A DNA stretch of 32,971 nucleotides. Source: Acidobacteriaceae bacterium. Its GTDB lineage: Bacteria; Acidobacteriota; Terriglobia; Bryobacterales; Bryobacteraceae. Each line of letters begins with the position of its first letter. Positions within the stretch are counted from its first letter, which is position 1. The notes beneath the pieces were generated by a model that was not told the DNA's origin, made no database searches, and worked only from the letters and a program-made list of their open reading frames with translations. Made by a program: the position numbers and the translations under genes. Where the stretch lies: assembly GCA_020247055.1 (NCBI GenBank), contig JADCJL010000160.1:1-32971 (forward strand), in the 5' to 3' direction. Shown one piece after another: positions 23,059 to 31,199 of this stretch.

Positions 23059-23424
23059 ATGCCCCAACTCATCTCCACCCCCACCCGCATCACCCCCGCC
23101 GGCAACAAACCCAAGCTGATCGACGAATACGTCGGCCGCGTCAACACCGGTTCGACCGCCGTCAGTATCGCCCACATGCGCTCCCCCGCCGGTTGGGTCG
23201 AGCCCGGCCAGCGGCCCGAGTTCGACGAATACACCGTTGTCCTGCGCGGCGCCGTACACGTCGAGTTTGAGGGCGGTCAACTGGTAGTTTGCGCTGGTCA
23301 GGCTGTTCTCACCCACGCCGGTGAGTGGATTCGCTACAGCACGCCCGGCGACGAGGGCGCCGAGTATATCGCCGTCTGCCTTCCGGCCTTCGCGCCGGAA
23401 ACGGTGCATCGCGAGGAACCGTAA
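23059..23424 (+). CDS. Single-domain cupin protein
   Basis: A 121-aa beta-barrel protein. Cupin motif 1 is replaced by EPGQRPEFDEYTVVLRGAVHVEF (P-G-x5-E-x3-V-L-x-G), lacking the usual two histidines but keeping the glutamate (DEY); motif 2 is VCAGQAVLTHAGEWIRYSTPG with His in THAG. Metal binding may therefore be weaker or altered. Reaction unknown; such small cupins are often sensors or isomerases. The ATG lies 4 bp after the stop of the zinc-ribbon gene. metK follows after 69 bp, in which a hairpin-bearing leader is found. Confidence 0.82.
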   Translation: MPQLISTPTRITPAGNKPKLIDEYVGRVNTGSTAVSIAHMRSPAGWVEPGQRPEFDEYTVVLRGAVHVEFEGGQLVVCAGQAVLTHAGEWIRYSTPGDEGAEYIAVCLPAFAPETVHREEP

Positions 23425-23493
23425 GGGCTGTGTTACCCTGAGAAGTTGGTGTTTCCACCAAATCACTAATCAGCTTTGGAGGCTGGCTTTTTC
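23424..23493 (+). promoter_or_regulatory. metK leader with hairpins and a possible Shine-Dalgarno sequester
   Basis: TTGGTG-TTTC-CACCAA (23446-23461) is a perfect 6-bp hairpin. Bases 23452-23457 (TTTCCA) can also pair with 23477-23482 (TGGAGG), which contains the metK Shine-Dalgarno, by four Watson-Crick and two GU pairs. CAGC/GCTG (23471-23474 and 23482-23485) also encloses the GGAG. AGGG/CCCT (23424-23439) forms a small upstream stem. The leader does not match any SAM riboswitch consensus I know, so regulation by it is only a possibility. Confidence 0.35.
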
Positions 23494-24645
23494 GTGGCAG
23501 ATGGTATCCGTCATATTTTTACTTCCGAGTCGGTAACGGAAGGGCATCCCGACAAGATGGCCGATCAAATTTCCGACGCCGTTCTTGACGCCGTCCTGGC
23601 GGGCGATCCGACCAGCCGCGTGGCCTGCGAGGTCCTGGTCACCACCGGCATCTGCCTCGTGGCGGGCGAAATCACCACCAAGTCCATCATCGACGTGCCT
23701 ACGCTTGCCCGTAAGGTTATCGCCGACATCGGCTTCACCGATTCCGCCATGGGCTTTGACGCCAAAACCTGCGGCGTTCTGAACGTCATCCAGACCCAGA
23801 GTCCCGATATCGCCATGGGTGTTGACACCGGCGGCGCCGGCGACCAGGGCCTCATGTTCGGCTACGCCTGCACGGAAACCGAAGAACTCATGCCGCTGCC
23901 CATTGTGCTGTCGCACAAGCTCGCGCGCCGCCTCAGCGAATCCCGCAACTCCGGCGAACTCCCCTGGCTCCGGCCCGACGGCAAAAGCCAGGTGTCCGTG
24001 GAATATGTCAACGGCGTCCCCACCCGCGTCGATGCCGTTGTCGTCTCCACCCAGCACGATGACGCCGTCAGCACCGAAGAGTTGCGCAAAGAGGTCAAGG
24101 CGAAGATCATCGACCCGGTCATCCCGGCCGGTATGATCGATGCCAACACCAAGTTCCACATCAACCCCACCGGTCGTTTCGTCATCGGCGGACCCCACGG
24201 CGACACCGGCCTCACCGGCCGTAAGATCATCGTCGATACCTACGGCGGCATGGGACGCCACGGTGGCGGCGCCTTCTCGGGTAAGGATCCGACGAAGGTC
24301 GACCGCTCGGCCTGCTACATGGCCCGCTACGTCGCCAAGAACCTCGTGGCGGCTGGCCTCGCCACCCGCGCCGAAGTCCAACTGGCCTACGCCATCGGCG
24401 TGGCGGAGCCCGTCTCGGTCAACGTCAACACCTTTGGTACCGGGCTGCTCGACGAAGAGAAGCTGGTCGCCCTCATCCGCGCCCACTTCCCGCTCACCCC
24501 CAAAGGCATGATCGAACACCTCGACCTGCGCCGGCCCATCTACCGCGCCACGGCCGCCTTCGGTCACTTTGGCCGCAACGAGTTCCCCTGGGAGTCTACT
24601 GCGAAGGCCGCCGCGCTGCGCGCCGACGCCGGACTCGCCAGCTAG
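23494..24645 (+). CDS. metK: S-adenosylmethionine synthetase
   Basis: Makes S-adenosylmethionine from methionine and ATP. The 383-aa protein has the N-terminal [24 protein letters not shown], the ATP-binding signature [12 protein letters not shown], the P-loop-like [16 protein letters not shown] and the terminal [11 protein letters not shown] chose the GTG at 23494, which follows GGAGG (23478-23482), over the TTG at 23476, because the resulting 383 aa equals the family length (E. coli 384). It is followed after 24 bp by the AdoHcy-hydrolase-like gene, so the two genes probably form one unit of the methyl cycle. Confidence 0.97.
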   Translation: MADGIRHIFTSESVTEGHPDKMADQISDAVLDAVLAGDPTSRVACEVLVTTGICLVAGEITTKSIIDVPTLARKVIADIGFTDSAMGFDAKTCGVLNVIQTQSPDIAMGVDTGGAGDQGLMFGYACTETEELMPLPIVLSHKLARRLSESRNSGELPWLRPDGKSQVSVEYVNGVPTRVDAVVVSTQHDDAVSTEELRKEVKAKIIDPVIPAGMIDANTKFHINPTGRFVIGGPHGDTGLTGRKIIVDTYGGMGRHGGGAFSGKDPTKVDRSACYMARYVAKNLVAAGLATRAEVQLAYAIGVAEPVSVNVNTFGTGLLDEEKLVALIRAHFPLTPKGMIEHLDLRRPIYRATAAFGHFGRNEFPWESTAKAAALRADAGLAS

Positions 24646-24669
24646 GTTGTTGTCCGTCTGAGATCAACC

Positions 24670-25857
24670 ATGGCCATGAACGCGGATCCAACTGTCGACC
24701 CCGACATCCTGGATCTCGGCCTGGCCGAGCCGGGACGACGGCGCATCGAGTGGGTTTTCCAGTCGATGCCCGTCCTCCAGTCCGTCCGAAAAAACTTCAT
24801 CAAGGCACAGCCGCTCGACGGCTTCCGCGTGCTTGCCGGCTTCCCGCTGACACCGGAAACGGCTAATCTCCTCATCACTCTCCGCGACGGCGGCGCTCAG
24901 GTCTCCGTCGCCGCCCCGGAGGAGGCTCCCAAGGCACCCGATCTGCTCGCCAGCCTCAGCCGCGACTACGGAATTGCCCACCTCCCCGCCGCCGCCGCTC
25001 TCAGCGCCGAACCCCATTGGGTCCTCGAGCAGGGGGGGCGCCTCCTGGCCGGCGAACTCCCCGGTTTGCTCGGGGCCACCGTGGAATGGGCTTCCGTCCG
25101 AACCTATCCCTTTCCGGTCATCTCCATCGATCAGGCATTGACCACCCGCCTGTTTGACCACCGCTACGGCGTCGGCCAGTCCGTTCTCGATGGGATTCTC
25201 CGCACGACGAATCTGTTCCTGAGCGGCATCACCATCGTCATCGCCGGCTACCGGTGGTGCGGCCGCGGCATCGCCACCCGTGCCCGCGGCATGGGCGCCT
25301 CCGTCATCATCACCGAGATCGATCCCACCCGCGCCCTCGAAGCCCTCATGGACGGCAACCGCGTCATGTCCATGGCCGAAGCCGCTGCCGTCGGCGATCT
25401 CTTCATCACCGCCACCGGCAGCAAGAACGTCATCGCCCGCGATCATTTCGACCGGCTCAAAAGCGGCGCCATTCTCGCCAACGCCGGCCACTCGCCCGCC
25501 GAAATCGATCTCCCCGCCCTCGAACGCATCGCCTCGAGCCGTCGTTCCATCCGCGATTCCGTCGACGAATACGTCCTCCGCGATGGCCGTCGCATTCAGG
25601 TACTCGCCCAGGCCCAACCCATCAATGGCGCCAGCGGCCAGCCCACCGCCGTCCGGGACATCACCATGGCGATGCATGCCCTCTCGCTCGAACATCTAAG
25701 CCGCCAGGCCGCGGAGATGCCCAACCGCATCCACCCCGTGCCCGAGGAGATCGACCGCCAGGTCGCCCGCCTCAAGCTGGACGCGCTCGGGCTGAAAATC
25801 GACCGCCTCACGCCGGAACAGGAAGCCTACTTGGCGACCGGCCCGGAAGCACATTAA
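24670..25857 (+). CDS. S-adenosylhomocysteine-hydrolase-like protein with lost active-site residues
   Basis: The 395-aa product aligns with the archaeal/bacterial type of AdoHcy hydrolase: LFDHRYGVGQSVLDGI, then IAGYRWCGRGIATRARGMGASVIITEIDP split over about 190-220, GDLFITATGSK, GAILANAGHSPAEID, and the C-terminal DRLTPEQEAYL. Yet family key residues are changed: the catalytic lysine of TKxxFD is Thr (TTRLFD), the HMT substrate motif reads PLT, the DDGGDL aspartate is Arg (EQGGRL), the EETTTG motif is absent, the NAD glycine motif GYG reads GYR, and the C-terminal GHP motif is QPT. Such losses together argue against hydrolysis of AdoHcy. The frame is intact and well conserved in style, so this is a pseudoenzyme or one with another substrate, not a decayed pseudogene. 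Positions are by eye. Confidence 0.85.
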   Translation: MAMNADPTVDPDILDLGLAEPGRRRIEWVFQSMPVLQSVRKNFIKAQPLDGFRVLAGFPLTPETANLLITLRDGGAQVSVAAPEEAPKAPDLLASLSRDYGIAHLPAAAALSAEPHWVLEQGGRLLAGELPGLLGATVEWASVRTYPFPVISIDQALTTRLFDHRYGVGQSVLDGILRTTNLFLSGITIVIAGYRWCGRGIATRARGMGASVIITEIDPTRALEALMDGNRVMSMAEAAAVGDLFITATGSKNVIARDHFDRLKSGAILANAGHSPAEIDLPALERIASSRRSIRDSVDEYVLRDGRRIQVLAQAQPINGASGQPTAVRDITMAMHALSLEHLSRQAAEMPNRIHPVPEEIDRQVARLKLDALGLKIDRLTPEQEAYLATGPEAH

Positions 25858-25869
25858 GATAAGGATTCC

Positions 25870-27180
25870 ATGGCTTTACTCGAAGGTTGCAAGCACGAAG
25901 TTGAATTGACCGTCCCTTTGCTTACCCTTGCGGACGAAACGGATAGGGCGGTTGAAAAGATCCGCGCCAAGGTCCAGCTCCCCGGTTTCCGTCCCGGCAA
26001 AGTGCCGGCCTCTCTCATCCGCCAGCGGTTCCAGAACGAGATCCGCCAGGACGTCATGGAATCCGTCATCCCCAAGGCGTTCCACGATCACGCGCAAGCT
26101 GAAAAACTCGATGTCGCGAGCCAGCCCAACGTCGTCGATCTCAAGTGGGAACCCAACGAACCGCTCTGGTTCAAGGCCGAGTTCGAGGTGGCGCCCCAGT
26201 TCGAACTCGAAGATAACTACCGCGGCCTCACCGTTCCCTATCTCCAGCCCGTGCTCGAACAAGCGCTGGTCGACGAACGCCTCCTCACCCTCCAGCAGCA
26301 GAAAGCCGAATTCATCAACGAAGACCCCCGCCCCGCCGCCAGCGGCGATAACGTCCTCGTCGAACTCGAAAGCCTGAGCGGGGTCGACAACCCGGTCAAC
26401 GAAACAGAGATCGCTCTTGCCCTCGGCGACGAGGCCACGCTGCCCGCCTTCAACGAAAACGTCGTGGGCATGGAGCCCGGCGACGAAAAGCAGATCGAAG
26501 TCACCTACCCCGCAGACTACGGGGCCGAGCATCTCGCCGGTAAAACCGTCAACTTCCGCGTTAAACTAACCACCGTCCGCCGCAAGGAACTGCCGGAACT
26601 CAACGACGAGTTCGCCCAGGATCTCGGCGACTTCAAAAGTATTGACGAGCTCAAACAGGCCATCCACCGCTCCCTGCTCGCCGAGCGTGAGCGCGAGGCG
26701 CAGGGCAAGGCTCGCGAAAAAATGCTCGACGCCCTCGTCGCCCTCTACGACTTCCCCATTCCCACTGCCTACGTCGACCGCCAGATCGAAAGTACGCTCG
26801 AACAGCGCTTCCGCAGCCTCGCCGAGCAGGGAATCGACGTGCGCAAACTGAACCTCGATTGGGCCAAGCTCCGTGAAATCCAGGAACCCCAGGCGCGTAA
26901 GGACGTGCGGGCCTCCCTGCTGCTCGAACGTATTGCCGAACGGGAAGCGATTCACGCCACCTCCGAAGAGGTTGATGCCGAAGTCAACCGCATCGCCCGG
27001 CAGGAGCGGGAAGCCGTGGCCGCCGTGCGCCGCCGCCTCGAAAAGGATGGCATCCTCGGCCGCATCGCCGGACAGATCCGCACCGAAAAGGTCCTCTCCT
27101 TCCTGTTTGAGCAGTCCACCAAAGTGGCTCCCCCGCCCGAACCGGAACCCGAGGCCAGCGCCGAGTCGCCCGCCGAATAG
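25870..27180 (+). CDS. tig: Trigger factor
   Basis: Ribosome-associated chaperone and peptidyl-prolyl isomerase. The 436-aa protein has the ribosome-docking signature GFRPGKVP (about 39-46) in the N-terminal domain (1-115), a PPIase-like domain (about 150-235, GDNVLVELESL, LPAFNENVVGMEPGD) and the helical C-terminal chaperone domain (about 240-415). It ends in an acidic, proline-rich tail. AAGGA stands 5 nt before the ATG, and the gene starts 12 bp after the AdoHcy-hydrolase-like gene. In many bacteria tig precedes clpP-clpX; here a CorA-like gene follows, so the usual partner set is broken. Confidence 0.95.
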   Translation: MALLEGCKHEVELTVPLLTLADETDRAVEKIRAKVQLPGFRPGKVPASLIRQRFQNEIRQDVMESVIPKAFHDHAQAEKLDVASQPNVVDLKWEPNEPLWFKAEFEVAPQFELEDNYRGLTVPYLQPVLEQALVDERLLTLQQQKAEFINEDPRPAASGDNVLVELESLSGVDNPVNETEIALALGDEATLPAFNENVVGMEPGDEKQIEVTYPADYGAEHLAGKTVNFRVKLTTVRRKELPELNDEFAQDLGDFKSIDELKQAIHRSLLAEREREAQGKAREKMLDALVALYDFPIPTAYVDRQIESTLEQRFRSLAEQGIDVRKLNLDWAKLREIQEPQARKDVRASLLLERIAEREAIHATSEEVDAEVNRIARQEREAVAAVRRRLEKDGILGRIAGQIRTEKVLSFLFEQSTKVAPPPEPEPEASAESPAE

Positions 27181-27234
27181 CCGCGCCGCCGGCCGGCAAA
27201 CCCCTCTCCGCGCTTCCGCCACCGCGCTTCCGTC

Positions 27235-28902
27235 ATGACCCGGCCGGTTCTCCACCTCCACACCTACTTCCTGTTCCCGTTCGTCGTCGAACGGGAACTC
27301 GTGGCCGAGGCCCATCCCGAACACTGGCCCGCCAACCGCACCTGGATCGACGGCCTCGACGACCTCGTCCACGCCCAAAGCCTCGCCGCCGCCGCCCGCC
27401 CCCTCCTCACCCACCTCGGCCCCTGGCGCCGAGCCTCCTATGACCGCTTCGACCTGGACTCCCCGGCCTACCAGGACATGGTCTTCTTCCACCCGTTCGT
27501 CCGCCGCGTCTTCTTCGACGTCAAGGCCGGGGGGAACACCGCCTCCGAGCAGGACACCTTGGTCCGCTGCTACGAGATCCCCCTGCCCGGCTCCGGCGTC
27601 GTCTGGACCGCTTCGGTCGGCGCCCGCCAGCCCATCACCATCGCCGTCACCGACCTCCGCCTCTTCCTGTTCGCCAACGGCGTCGGACTCCTCTCGATCG
27701 GCGTCGAAAAACACCATCTGCCCTTTGCCGAAGCCCTCTGGATCAACGAGATGTTCCGCAAGGTCTATCCCACCAGCGGCCGCCAGCGCCGCGAGGGCCG
27801 CATCCCCCATCTCTCCCGCCTCCACCTCGATCAAACCACCCTCGCCGAAGAGAGCTTCGAAGCAGGCGAACTCGTCAATTTTCAACCCCCGCTCACCCGC
27901 GTCATCCGCGAACTCCTCTACTTCCTCGACTACCCCCGGCGCGAGTACGAACAGATCTTCGACGAACGCATGATCGTCTACTCCTACGCCGCCGTCGACC
28001 CCGACCGCACCGGCGAAAGCTACGTCTACAGCGACGAGCTTCAGGTCATGCTCAGCCGCTTCCTCTACGTCGACCGCGCCGGTGAGCAGTTCCGCTACGA
28101 CCCCGTCTTCCTGCGCGGCCAGATGAACGAGCACCTTTACACCCGCTGGGCCCACGAAGGCACCTACTACGGCTTCACCCGCTATTCGAACGTCACCCTC
28201 ACCCTCGGCGTCTCCGACCGCGGCGACCACCTCGTCCGCGAAGGCGCCCTCATCCACCGGATGTTCGACACGCGTTACTATCTCATGGCCGTCGTCGCCA
28301 GCTTCTATCGCGCCTCCCTCCTCGACTTCACGGAGAACATCGCCCTCGTCTCCCGCCGCATCTTCCTCGACCTCCAGGCCGGCGCCCTCACCCGCCAGAA
28401 CATGGAGATCGCCACCGACCTCCGCAGCGACTTCCTCAACTTCTCGAACTACTGGCTCTTCAGCGAACTCGCCAACAAGGACGAGGAGATCGAGCATTTC
28501 GAAATGCAGTGCCGGGCCTTCCGCGTCGATGACCTCCGCAAGGAGATCCGCGAGGAGCTCGAAAGCATGAACGCCTCCATTCTGGAGTTCAACCAGAGCC
28601 GTTCCACGGACTCGGTCAACCGCCTCGCCGTCCTCAGCATGATCTTCGGCGCCGGCGCGGTCTTAACCGGCTTCTTCGGCATGAACTTCGGCCGCGAGTT
28701 CGGCGCCATCTTCTTCGAACCCGCCCCGGGACGTGAATGGATGCACTACGCCGCCGTCGCCGGCGTCTCCCTGATGGCTGTGGCCATTATCACCTTCGGC
28801 GTCTATCTGGTCGCCTCCAACTGGCGCGACTACCGCTATATTCTCCGCGGGCGGCACGCCCGGCGAAGAGCCCATCGCTGGTTTAGTATCCGGAACCGTT
28901 GA
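27235..28902 (+). CDS. CorA-like membrane protein with unusual 460-residue N-terminal domain
   Basis: The 555-aa product ends like a CorA magnesium channel: a helix with SRSTDSVNRLAVLSMIFG leads to transmembrane helix 1 with the signature GMN (Gly482-Met483-Asn484 in TGFFGMNFG), a short loop, transmembrane helix 2 (about 503-526) and a basic cytoplasmic tail (RGRHARRRAHRW). The cytoplasmic N-terminal part, about 460 residues, is roughly twice as long as in CorA and begins with PVLHLHTYFLFPF. It is not obviously related to the CorA funnel, though its last 100 residues (about 355-460) are helical as CorA's stalk is. Ion specificity is unknown. The gene starts 54 bp after tig with no distinct Shine-Dalgarno. 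Confidence 0.8.
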   Translation: MTRPVLHLHTYFLFPFVVERELVAEAHPEHWPANRTWIDGLDDLVHAQSLAAAARPLLTHLGPWRRASYDRFDLDSPAYQDMVFFHPFVRRVFFDVKAGGNTASEQDTLVRCYEIPLPGSGVVWTASVGARQPITIAVTDLRLFLFANGVGLLSIGVEKHHLPFAEALWINEMFRKVYPTSGRQRREGRIPHLSRLHLDQTTLAEESFEAGELVNFQPPLTRVIRELLYFLDYPRREYEQIFDERMIVYSYAAVDPDRTGESYVYSDELQVMLSRFLYVDRAGEQFRYDPVFLRGQMNEHLYTRWAHEGTYYGFTRYSNVTLTLGVSDRGDHLVREGALIHRMFDTRYYLMAVVASFYRASLLDFTENIALVSRRIFLDLQAGALTRQNMEIATDLRSDFLNFSNYWLFSELANKDEEIEHFEMQCRAFRVDDLRKEIREELESMNASILEFNQSRSTDSVNRLAVLSMIFGAGAVLTGFFGMNFGREFGAIFFEPAPGREWMHYAAVAGVSLMAVAIITFGVYLVASNWRDYRYILRGRHARRRAHRWFSIRNR

Positions 28903-29146
28903 CCCAGCCCGCGACGAACCGCCGCACACGCTACCGTCTCGCTACTGGGGATAGAGGGAAAACAACTTGGGATATTACAAAATTCCCATTGAAAAATGAA
29001 CCTTCCTGCCCAGAGCAATTGCTGAAACCGGCTGGTACTCTGAGACTGCCCAACCAAACTGAGCTGTTCTTTGCATCCTCCGATTCGGCGCGAAGCCGGC
29101 GTAAGTCCTCGGGTAAGGGCTATCTTTACATTAAAGGGTTCCGTTG
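28903..29146. other. Intergenic region before the subtilisin gene
   Basis: This 244-bp stretch is markedly lower in GC than its surroundings, above all 28950-29070. It contains TGGGA-N11-TCCCA (within 28965-28990) as an imperfect dyad. An 82-codon frame spans it, but its codon use is unlike neighbouring genes, so I do not call it. No convincing promoter is visible. AAAGGG at 29133-29138 is the ribosome binding site of the protease gene. Confidence 0.5.
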
Positions 29147-31099
29147 ATGTCCTTCGCCGCCTGTGCGCCCCTTTGGTCGCGTACCGCTGTCACCCTCTGC
29201 CTGGGATTTGCCGGAGTTGTCCTCCCCCTCGCCGGGCAAGAGAGTAAGCTTTCCCCCGATCTGCTCCCTGTTGCCGCCGACGAGGTCGTGGAAGTGATTA
29301 TTCAATTGGAGGACCCGCCGGAAGACCGTGCCGCGGGCCGTCTGCCGGCCGCTTTCCCGCGACCGGCCGCCCTCAGCGCCCGCGGACCCGTGCGGGAGTT
29401 GAACGCTATTCGCGGCCTCGTTACCCGGGTGAACGGCTCCTCCCTCAGCGCCCTCGCCCGCGACCCGCAGGTGAAATACATCTCCCCGAACCGGGAACTC
29501 TCCGCCGCCACGAATTGGGGGACCGCCTCGGTCGGGGCCATCAGTCTGCAGGCAAAGGGCTTCAAGGGTCGTGGTGTCGGCGTCGCCGTGATCGACAGTG
29601 GCGTCGTTGCTCATCCGGATTTGGACGGGACTGCTTGCAACAACGTCTCGCGCCTGACCTACTTTGAGGATTTCGTCCAGACTTTAAGCACTTTCAGGAC
29701 GGCATCCACCGATCCTTACGGGCACGGCACGGCCGTTGCGGGCCTCGTCGCGGGCAACGGTCTCTGTAAGGTGGTTTCGATGGGCTTGGATCGCCAGGCG
29801 ATCGAAAACCAGCCCAACAAGCGGTTAGCCGGGGTGGCGCCGGAGGCAAACATCATCTCTCTTCGCGTGCTTGACGACGAAGGCAAGGGCTTCGATGCCA
29901 ACGTGATCAGGGCCATCGACCGGGCGATCCAATTGAAATCCCAGCACAATATTCGCGTGATCAACCTCTCGCTCGGCCGGCCAGTCTTCGAGAGTTTCTC
30001 TAAAGATCCGCTTTGCCAAGCCGTCGAGCGCGCCTGGAAAGCCGGCATCGTTGTCGTGGTCGCCGCCGGGAATCGGGGCCGCACCGAGTTCCTTACGGAC
30101 AAGAACGGCAAGACCTACCGGATCGACGGCTATGGCACCATCGGCTCTCCAGCGAACGATCCGTTCGTCATCACCGTCGGAGCCATGAACGACAAAGGCA
30201 ACGCGTCTGTCACCGATGATACGATTGCCTCCTACAGTTCGAAAGGTCCTACCGCCATCGACAACTTTGTCAAGCCCGACCTCGTGGCCCCCGGCAACTG
30301 GATCCACTCGACGCGCGGTCCCGGCAATGACGGGCTGTTCGGCAAACTCCTGCGCGATACCTCGGGCGCTATCACAGAAGAACTGGCTTACTGTAAGTCC
30401 ACCGATTACGTCTATAACATCAAATCCAAATCCTGTACCTATCTCTGGTACACGGGAACCTTCTCGGGTCAGTATGCACCAGGGATTGGCGATCCCACCA
30501 CGTCCGGCCCGTACATGTACCTGAGCGGAACCAGCCTGGCCGCGCCGCTCGTCTCCGGGGCCGCCGCCCTGCTCATCGCCAATCAGCCCACCCTCACCCC
30601 GGATGTCGTCAAGGCCAGACTGATGAAATCGGCCCGAAAAACCGGCTTCCCCACCTCGACGACCATTCTCCTCGAGACCGGCAGGAGGCAAACCGTACAG
30701 TACGACATGCTGGCTTTCGGCGCCGGATATCTGGACATCCCTGCCGCCCTCGCCAATACCGATTCCGCTCCGGCGGGCAAGTTTGCGCTCTCCCCAAAGG
30801 TCCTGCGGAGCACTGGAACAGCTTGTAGCATCGTGAACAAACCAACCTGCGTTACCTTGCAGCATGCTGTCAGCTCCCTGTTTACCACCACCGGAACGAT
30901 CTGGGGGAACAAAGCGAGTTGGGGAACCTCGGTGTTGTGGGGCGATAGCGTTCTGTGGGGAGACAGCGTCGTCTGGGGCGACACTACCAGTTCGGGCTAC
31001 AGTCTGCTCTGGGGAGATTCCGTCCTCTGGGGTGACTCGGTCCTCTGGGGCGACAAGTCCATGTTCCCCTTTTCTGTTACCAAGGACGGCGATAAGTAA
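29147..31099 (+). CDS. Secreted subtilisin-like serine protease (S8) with C-terminal WGD repeats
   Basis: The 650-aa protein has a signal peptide (about 1-30, RTAVTLCLGFAGVVLPLAG), an inhibitor-I9-like propeptide (about 45-118, ending RDPQVKYISPNREL) and an S8 domain with Asp150 (VAVIDSG), His193 (YGHGTAVAGL), Asn309 (AAGN) and Ser463 (LSGTSLAAP). An insert of about 60 residues with Cys pairs lies before the serine. The C-terminus (about 585-640) has eight WG motifs, six of them WGD, spaced by six residues (WGDSVL unit) with one 12-residue spacer. Such W-G tails occur in extracellular proteases of Acidobacteria and related phyla; their role is unknown, perhaps attachment or maturation. The ATG at 29147 follows AAAGGG by 8 nt. 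Confidence 0.93.
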   Translation: MSFAACAPLWSRTAVTLCLGFAGVVLPLAGQESKLSPDLLPVAADEVVEVIIQLEDPPEDRAAGRLPAAFPRPAALSARGPVRELNAIRGLVTRVNGSSLSALARDPQVKYISPNRELSAATNWGTASVGAISLQAKGFKGRGVGVAVIDSGVVAHPDLDGTACNNVSRLTYFEDFVQTLSTFRTASTDPYGHGTAVAGLVAGNGLCKVVSMGLDRQAIENQPNKRLAGVAPEANIISLRVLDDEGKGFDANVIRAIDRAIQLKSQHNIRVINLSLGRPVFESFSKDPLCQAVERAWKAGIVVVVAAGNRGRTEFLTDKNGKTYRIDGYGTIGSPANDPFVITVGAMNDKGNASVTDDTIASYSSKGPTAIDNFVKPDLVAPGNWIHSTRGPGNDGLFGKLLRDTSGAITEELAYCKSTDYVYNIKSKSCTYLWYTGTFSGQYAPGIGDPTTSGPYMYLSGTSLAAPLVSGAAALLIANQPTLTPDVVKARLMKSARKTGFPTSTTILLETGRRQTVQYDMLAFGAGYLDIPAALANTDSAPAGKFALSPKVLRSTGTACSIVNKPTCVTLQHAVSSLFTTTGTIWGNKASWGTSVLWGDSVLWGDSVVWGDTTSSGYSLLWGDSVLWGDSVLWGDKSMFPFSVTKDGDK

Positions 31100-31126
31100 C
31101 TAGCCCCGGCAACGCACCCGCCTCTC

Positions 31127-31183
31127 GCACAAACTGGCCGCCAACGCGCAAGCTGGCCCTAAAAACATGGGCCAGCTTGCGCG
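31127..31183. repeat. 15-bp perfect inverted repeat with a partial direct copy upstream
   Basis: CGCGCAAGCTGGCCC (31145-31159) and GGGCCAGCTTGCGCG (31169-31183) are perfect reverse complements with a 9-base loop. A related sequence GCACAAACTGGCC (31127-31139) lies just upstream as a direct copy (11 of 13). There is no T-run on either side, so an intrinsic terminator is not supported. A TATATT (31188-31193) follows directly, so the dyad could be an operator over the -35 region of the pentapeptide-repeat gene, or a REP-type element. Confidence 0.7.
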
Positions 31184-31199
31184 AAACTATATTCTGCGG

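Noticed and set aside
23424-23493. Known SAM riboswitch upstream of metK
   Set aside because: Too short for the SAM-I type and without the conserved bases I recall for SAM-II or SAM/SAH; kept only as an unclassified leader.
24670-25857. Plain annotation as AdoHcy hydrolase, or as a pseudogene
   Set aside because: Too many active-site residues are changed for a confident hydrolase, yet the frame is intact with normal codon use, so decay is not supported either.
26566-28497. Long minus-strand frame opposite trigger factor and the CorA-like gene
   Set aside because: Spans two clear genes of the other strand and lacks any family pattern.
28899-29147. 82-codon frame filling the gap before the subtilisin gene, with overlaps at both ends
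   Set aside because: TTG start without ribosome binding site, low third-position GC unlike neighbours, no domain pattern. The TGATG overlap with the protease start is probably chance.
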